Below are positions 57,650 through 64,000 of a stretch of DNA of 64,000 nt, one piece after another. Below the pieces are notes generated by a model, which did not search any database, was not told where the DNA came from, and saw only the letters and a program-made list of their open reading frames with translations. How positions within the stretch are numbered: the first letter of the stretch is position 1; every line of letters starts with the position of its first letter. The stretch is from Marisa cornuarietis (lineage: Eukaryota; Mollusca; Gastropoda; Architaenioglossa; Ampullariidae): positions 860,001 to 924,000 of the forward strand of contig SMMW01000125.1 in the NCBI GenBank assembly GCA_004794655.1. The letters run 5' to 3'. Made by a program: the position numbers and the translations under genes.

Positions 57650-58659
57650 ATGCCTAAAGAGTGCGCTGCACCCCATTGCGAAGAAAAGCAGTACAAAGAT
57701 TCGAAATATTCTTTTCACCAGTTTCCGAAAGAAAGAGCCTTACGAAAGGAATGGGCCATACGAATGGAAAGGCTCGATCCCCAAACGAACAAGCTTTGGG
57801 AGCCCAAAGACTCGGACACATTGTGCTCAAAGCATTTTGTTGACGAGTGCTTTACTAGCCGGGCCAGAATGAGCAAACAGTTAGGTTTTCCGTTCAAGGC
57901 CCAACTTCTGCCAGATGCACTTCCGACAATTTTTCAACGCAATGAAATTGCTCGAAATAGAAAGCGAAAAAGAAAGCGGCATTTATCTGACAGACGAGTT
58001 TCAGTCGCCAAACGACTACAGCGAAAACAGGTCACTGTTACTGTGTTTACAAACTGCGCTATTCATTATTGTTAGAGAACATTACAGAATACTTAAATAA
58101 AAGACTGCATATACGTAACAATGAAAGTGTTATTTATGGTACTTATAATAAACATGTGTTTAATATGTAAAACTAAGCAGTATACATGTATAATAATGTG
58201 AAAAATGTTAGCATCAAACTGCAAGTGTAAAAGAAATTACTGTTGTTGTGCTGGCACCAGTTATACTTTTAAATCAGATTGCTCTTTATAAAATAAAATT
58301 TTATTTTTTGATTCATATCATTGTAAAGATAGCCTCTTAAATTAAAAATCTTAAAACAATATTTAAAATACATGTAAAAGATATTTCCTACATAATGAGT
58401 GCATAGTGCATCAACAAATTAACAAATCGATCATATTGAAATTTTTGTGCAGTACAGTGCAGTAGTTAGAATTGATATTTTAGCATTTGAAACTTGAGTA
58501 AAGCTAATGATTGTGTTTAATGTGCAGAAATTAAAATAATAATTCTTACTGCAGACAATCAACATGCTACTGACATCGGAAAATAGTATAAAGCCAAGTG
58601 CAGTGAAGATCAGTCAGCAGGATGAAGAAAGCAGCTCATCAGAAGACTGCTGCTTTCAG
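57650..58659 (+). CDS. THAP-domain protein, gene G
   Basis: Exon 1 (57650-58030) encodes a THAP domain: MPKECAAPHC, YSFHQFPKER, a conserved W in RKEWAIRME, TLCSKHFVDECF and DALPTIF. A very basic RKRKRKR segment follows. The donor is at CAG|GTCACT, phase 0. A compatible exon at 58555-58659 encodes SENSIKPSAVKISQQDEE, then SSSSEDC; the S-E-D run looks like a CK2 or SUMO-interaction-type patch. No terminal exon is identified before the P-type transposon that starts at 58964, so the gene may be truncated by it or continue beyond 63207. It forms a head-to-tail pair with F. Confidence 0.7.
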
Positions 58660-58963
58660 GTTGGGCAAAGTGTTTTCTACCTTATTATGCCACTCTGCCC
58701 ATATATGCCTCAAAATATCAGACCTGTCAAGAAAGGGCAACTCCTCTTTTTTCTTTTCTGTAATGGTACTTCAATCCTGCTGAAATGGATAACAAAATGT
58801 TACAAAAGATAATGATTGATGTGTGAAATTTAATTTAGAAAAGTGCCTCTTTTAATCTCAGCCAGAAGCACCTATATAGTCCCTCGGAAGAGGATTTACT
58901 AAACACAGCATGACTGTGACTAGTGAATGGTACGGTAATGAGTAGTACTATCAGAGAGAATAG

Positions 58964-58982
58964 ATAATGAGAGGGTCAACTC
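58964..58982 (+). repeat. Left terminal inverted repeat of the P-type transposon
   Basis: 19 bp, identical to the complement of 63189-63207. The sequences diverge just inside. Confidence 0.8.
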
Positions 58983-59810
58983 CTTCTTTGTGCTTACTTG
59001 CTTAAGAAAAGTATTGACGCAGTTGCGTCCCTTCGAAAGTTGATGCTACGCGACAGTTGCTGCTATCAACCACTACTACACAAAGTCGTCGCTAGCAGCG
59101 TTTATCTTCAAAGTGAATGCCTAGGTGTTTGTGACATGAAATTACTTTCATTTAGAACAGGTTTTTATGTCTTGTATTCATGGGAATTGCTTAGATAAGG
59201 GGAGTTTGAGAGATGCATGACAGCTGACTATATTTAAAAAGGATAACGCTTATAAATTCAAACAGTAAATCCATGAGCACAAATTTGCATTTCTTTAAAA
59301 CCAATAAAATTCTAATTTATGAATATGAGAAGAGAAGTTAAAAACAGACTTACACATGAATATAAACATGACACAAACATGCTCACAATAAGAAGACTTG
59401 TTCACATGTTGAGACATATAGATTTCTGTTTACATATTTGACATACAAAAATGCAGCAATAAATTGTCACACAAATCATAATATTAGTAATAAACATATC
59501 AATGTATATACATTCATATCCATTATTGTAAGCATATTGGTGGACAATTTAAAGAAAACAGCGAGGGTTACTACGAAATATACAGCAAGACTCAAAGGGA
59601 CCATAAGTCATTTGAAAGCCTACAAATAATGTAAATTCAATATTTTTCTGTTTCGTTTTGTTCCTTTCTCAGAAAAGGACACAGAGCTATCTTTCAGAGA
59701 AAAATTAAGGGGAACATTGATAAATAGATTTATCACACTCCCTTTCAGATCACATGCATCAAGTGGACAACAGAGGTCAGTGCTCATTAGCTCTCCCTAA
59801 AGAAGTGGAA

Positions 59811-62800
59811 TCAACTTAGATTTAACTTTTTGCCAGGAAGTAACTCGTCAATATTTTTGCAATAGGCACACTCTAAAATCTTAACTGTCTCACTCAGAAT
59901 TTTACTTGGAATATAGAGTCCACCAAACTGCTTGTTTATTAGAAACTTTTCTGATTCAGATCCTGTGAGAGATCCTGCAATAGTTGTTTTACATTGATCA
60001 CAAATCTTTCCCATTAACTTTTTTACAAGATATCCTGAAATATAGTGGAACACATTTTCTTCTGCAATGCTTAAACATTTGTTTTTTGGTGGTGGTTGTA
60101 GACATGAAATGGCTAAAGGGTCACTATAGTTATCATTATCAAAGTTATTGGAACTGACAATGTTATTTACTCTATCACTAATGTCCTTTTCATTTAAACA
60201 ATCAATGTCATGGTCATAGTCATTCTCATCAATATCATTACACATTGTTATGTCCTGTTGTTTGTCATTGGTCACAGATGTCAGAGTCAATAAAAAACTG
60301 TCATTGTCTTCCTGGCAATTACTTCCACGACTGTGATGAAACAAGTTCTCAATCATGAGCAGACGGAAGAATATTCTAAACTGCTCTGCAGTGGGATTAT
60401 GTAGATGCCCCCCTTTTTCCCGAATGCAAGAAAAAAAGTTTTCTAAGCAGTCTTGATTCAGTCTTTCTGTAAGAAGGAATAAAACACCATGGTCTGTCTG
60501 AAGCTCATCAAAAAGCCCAATCAGAGCTTGCACAGTCATCTTCCAACCTGCCAGACAAAGTAGTGGATTGGATTAGGGTGTTTCAACAGTGTGAAGCCAT
60601 TGCAAAGTGTCCAAGAGAAACTCTTTATGCCCAGATGATGGTGACATTGCATGACCCATCTGTCTTCCTGAATTGAGTCTGCTGCTGTTAAATGCATTAA
60701 ACAGCTGGTCAAATCGTTCAATAAATAGTGCTGTTTGTTTAGCAGCATCAGGAAGTGTTCCAAACTGCACTAATGTTGATATCCCAGCTGCAACTGAGTG
60801 AGACAGTACCTGTGCAGCCAACTTAACATTCATTTTGCTAAACGGGGGAAGGGTCATATGCTTTTCAGTTAACTTTGGTGCCATTCGCACAGAATTTTGT
60901 TTGTCAGACTTGAAAAAGTTTTCCACATGTTCCCAGGAACACAAACTACCATTTACAAGAAAACCGTACTTCTTTAAATTGTTTCGTATATTTTTTAGAA
61001 GATGTGGGGGATCATACATAAAAAAGATCTTCTCATCATTATGTAATAAGAATGGATGGCTTTCTGAGATGTTAAATTGCTTTTCAAATGTTTTTCTATT
61101 GTTTGCCCCCTGGTCTGCTATGATCACCTTCACTTTCAAACCAGCATCCTGCACTTTATTCACACATTCTTTGAGCAGGTCAAACTGCCTTTCACTAGGG
61201 ATTGGTCCACTTGAGAGAAAATAGCCAACTGGCTGTTTCCAGGAAGATATCAATCCTCTCAACATAAACGTTGTAGCATGATTGGCTATGAGGTGTGTTC
61301 TTAAGTCACTCCCAAAGTCCTCAAAGCCTTCTATTTCATCTTTTTCTTCATTATATTTGACTTGTTCTTTAATAGTCATTTCATCCATTAGTAGAGCACA
61401 CAGATTTGAATTTGGAGGATATGCAGCTATTTTCACCTTAAGTGCTTCTATTATTTTATCACTAAATCCTGGGTAGATCTTGATTTTTTGCATTGTGTTC
61501 TTTAATGTTGATACACAAGGGAGCAAAAATATCTTCTTCAGCAAATGATAGGCCTTTGGGCTGGTATGAAGTAAAGAGAGAGCTGTTACTTTGTCACTCT
61601 CTGTCCACCTATATCCATTCTTGCTCTTATTAATTTCTCTTAGCTGTGATGAAAAAAATTTCATACACTCAGGTGGAAGAATGGTATGCAGCTGTTTTAA
61701 AATGGCAGCTTTCTTTACTTCTTTTTGCCTCTTTCTGTTTCTGCTATGCTTTTTCTTTTTCTCCTTTTTGAGCTCTTCCATCAGGCTGCTCAGCTTTTCG
61801 TTGAGATTTGTGATCTCCACCCTTAAGTCAGCTTTTGTAGGAGAATCTGCCACAGTGCTAGAGCATGCAGGCTCCACTGCAATGTCTGGTTGTTCTTCTG
61901 CAAAGAAAAGATGTACAAAAAATAAGATGCTTATAATGTGTTGGATAATATCACCCCTTCCCTTATAAATATTTTCTTAGTGGTGTGTGTGGGGGGGGGG
62001 TGAAATACCAAGAAGACATGATTTAACAAAAAATTACCAGGCAAGACTACAGCTTTCTGGGAAATCCTGGGCTGCTTTGCAGGGGTCGGTTTGGACATTC
62101 TGTCCATTGGTCGCTTTCTTGAAGAAGATACCTACAAATACAGGTATATGGCAATGTAATATGCAGGTTTTGCACTTATTAGCATAATGAAAAGGAGTTA
62201 ACAGTAGCCCAATTATCCTATATATCTATATGTAGAATCTGTACTAACATGCACACCTTCAAACAGACCTTTTGCACTGCAAGCTATGATCATTATCAGA
62301 CTTGTGTCAGAGTGACCTAGCATGACAAATGTTAAGTCAAAAAGAAAATATGACAAAAACAAAGGTCTATGAAGATAAAATTGGGGTTATTAGTATATAT
62401 GGAAATATATTATGATCTAGTAATTGTAAGTTATCAACCTTGCAAGGTGGATTTGGAATGGAGAAAACTGTAGGTACAGCATTCCACACAAGACTTTTTT
62501 TTGGGGGGTTGGACAGTTGTACTGACTTTCCTCAAAATGATCTGAACACAGACAGTAGCCTTTTCCATAAATGTCAGATGGCTTAAGGTAGTCAAAATCT
62601 TTCCTTCTTGTAAAATTCATCCATATCTTGCACCTGTTGCAATAATTGTTTCAATATATTAGTAACAAATATTTCAGTAATGCAAAATTAACCAGTAATA
62701 GCATTATGATACTGTACGTATACATAGGTGTACCAAACGTGACCACCAACACCTCACCCTAGTGATGAATGCCTTAAAGGATAATCCTATAAAAATTATG

Positions 62801-63126
62801 TTATGTTCATCATAGCATAAGTGACAATCCACCTCACACTTTCACAGTGAAATCAGTATAGTAATTTTAATATTCATAGTGACGAGCAACCGCTTGTAGC
62901 AAATGGCTTTCAACCAGAGAGAATAATCTATAGATTATATTCTGTGTCAACTACAGTACACAGCGTATATTGAGAATAAATACATAGCTTACCTCTCTTC
63001 GTCCTTCGGGAAGGTGTGGAAACTCTTCCCTTTCGAACTTAATTTAAATCTCGCGTTGTGACAGTTTATTGCTGAACAAAATTGTCCACCTTGCCTCACG
63101 CGGTCACCTTCGTTGGCTTGTGCCAT
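59811..63126 (-). pseudogene. P-element/THAP9-like transposase (two lesions)
   Basis: Exons on the minus strand are 63126-62993, 62633-62439, 62131-62038 and 61898-59811, about 840 residues in total. The THAP domain reads FCSAINCHN, FHTFPKDEE, a conserved W in CKIWMNF, LCSDHFEE, and an AVPTVF motif that is present but in a different frame. Between them, a C6A8 homopolymer needs one more or two fewer bases; downstream phases then fit perfectly. The last exon has a Lys-rich coiled segment (ELKKEKKKKHSRNRKRQKE) and the catalytic motifs LMDEMTIK (first D), IADQGANNRKTF (second D) and LNQDCLENFF (E). A TAA at about 60573 interrupts the spacer before GWKMTVQALI without changing frame. The two defects make it inactive as read, but a homopolymer error is possible for the first. 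An L-H-Y-SGYLVKKL segment near the C-terminus is also typical of the family. Confidence 0.85.
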
Positions 63127-63188
63127 GTTGCTTCTTAACATCCATCTACGAAAGATAACTCTAACCGACGAGTTTTCCCTTCACCCCA

Positions 63189-63207
63189 GAGTTGACCCTC
63201 TCATTAT
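63189..63207 (-). repeat. Right terminal inverted repeat of the P-type transposon
   Basis: Exact complement of 58964-58982. It lies 63 bp upstream of the transposase ATG. Confidence 0.8.
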
Positions 63208-64000
63208 GTAAGGTGGTCTAAAGTCTAGTCTAAATGTGATCAACAGCAGTGATGATGGGAGCGAACTTTTCTTTATGAGGCCTGTAAGGTTGACGTCATC
63301 AACTGCAAGTGACTTCCCTTAGTTGGGGTAAACAAAGCCACCAATTTCGTGAGATTCGAAAACTATAAGGCCAAGACATTATTGAGCTAGTGTTAAAAAA
63401 ATATGAATGGGCCCTATGCTCAATATGGAAATAAAGAAATAAGTTATTTGCATTTTTTCATCGTTTAAAGTCCATTTGTGCTAGTTCTGTTAGTAGAAGT
63501 GCAAAACTACGTCAGTTATGTTTACAACAGGTGACAGGTGAGCCGCCTGTACCGATCACTCGATCAATTCTTTATCAAAGCTTTTGCACCATCGGTCCTC
63601 ATTAAGCTCATACTCATATTAGTCCAACTCTGTGGTATATAAAGATGATAATATTTTATATTATGATATAAATATCTTAGATAAAAGCTGTATATTATGC
63701 ATCCTGTTTTCTGGAAAAATATGTAGTGACTGTTTATAACAGGGATGCCCAACCTACAGCCCGCAGTGCAGGAAATCGGCATGGTAATAATAATAATAAT
63801 AATAAAAAAAACGAAAAAAGGGGAAAAAAATTTCATTACCTTGGGGCGTCTCTCAATCTATCTTGGATGGATTTCATTCTTGATTTTCGTCTTGGGAGGA
63901 AACCAGTGTTTGAGAAAGAGGGACGCCGCATTCCACAGGAGATTAGTGATCTTTTGATTGGTTAATATTTGAATCAGTCGTTAAAGAGGTTGAAAATACA
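63208..64000. other. Right end of window; no gene seen
   Basis: A palindromic CRE (TGACGTCA) lies at about 63292. At about 63740, 'cagggatgcccaacctacag' followed by 'cccgcag' resembles a hAT/Tip100-type element end, but no partner is visible. An (AAT)n run lies at about 63785-63805. Confidence 0.3.

Larger units (their letters stand above)
58964..63207 (-). mobile_element. P-element-type DNA transposon with 19-bp perfect TIRs
   Basis: ATAATGAGAGGGTCAACTC at 58964-58982 is repeated as its exact complement at 63189-63207. The transposase ORF set lies between them in a single orientation, giving a 4.2-kb element. An obvious 8-bp target duplication is not visible next to these ends. Confidence 0.8.

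Noticed and set aside
60540..60590. 48-bp intron splitting the transposase at the TAA
   Set aside because: The reading frame is unchanged across the interval, the border would need an AAG acceptor, and 48 bp is very short. A nonsense mutation in a normal spacer is simpler.
60835..61968. Plus-strand open frames rich in Phe, Leu and Ser
   Set aside because: They mirror the lysine-rich and catalytic parts of the minus-strand transposase.
63740..63770. hAT/Tip100-type element end
   Set aside because: Only one end is visible and the resemblance is short, so it is noted but not called as an element.

Overview
The window reads as animal nuclear DNA: AT-rich, genes split into small exons with GT/AG borders, many degraded retroelements, MITEs and tRNA-derived SINEs, and intronic minisatellites. 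An immunoglobulin-domain gene of a style I associate with gastropods, together with the repeat spectrum, suggests a mollusc, probably a gastropod. That assignment is inference.

Layout. (1) 1-16000: a decaying tandem cluster of THAP zinc-finger genes. Copy A (exons 2-4, pseudogene), copy B (exons 3-4, badly broken) and copy C (four exons, intact) share exons, introns and 3' ends. A and B carry pieces of a STRAD-like pseudokinase pseudogene, and B also contains a LINE. (2) 16000-21850: intergenic DNA with SINE, MITE, LINE-end and microsatellite remains. (3) 21854-32888: one long multi-exon gene encoding a signal peptide, Ig-like domain(s), a transmembrane helix, a NERD-type nuclease-like domain and an SF1-helicase-like P-loop NTPase. 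This is the most unusual object here. Its first intron has tandem repeats of splice-site-like sequence at both ends. (4) 32889-35600: MITEs, one nested in another, and unassigned DNA. (5) 35679-49159: two more THAP genes (H and D). D is a diverged relative of A/B/C and hosts a nearly full-length LINE in an intron. (6) 49160-58660: a SINE, a MITE, a DDE transposase fragment, and THAP genes E, F and G. (7) 58964-63207: a complete P-element/THAP9-like DNA transposon on the minus strand, with 19-bp perfect terminal inverted repeats and only two visible lesions in its transposase. (8) 63208-64000: nothing assignable.

How the parts relate. At least seven separate THAP loci plus a THAP transposase lie within 64 kb, around a putative membrane receptor with nuclease/helicase-like cytoplasmic domains. 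THAP domains are sequence-specific DNA binders related to the P-element transposase DNA-binding domain. The A/B/C/D family couples the THAP domain to a tail rich in SUMO-acceptor consensus motifs, which suggests transcriptional repressors. All exon joins were deduced by hand from splice signals and reading phase; no transcript data were available.
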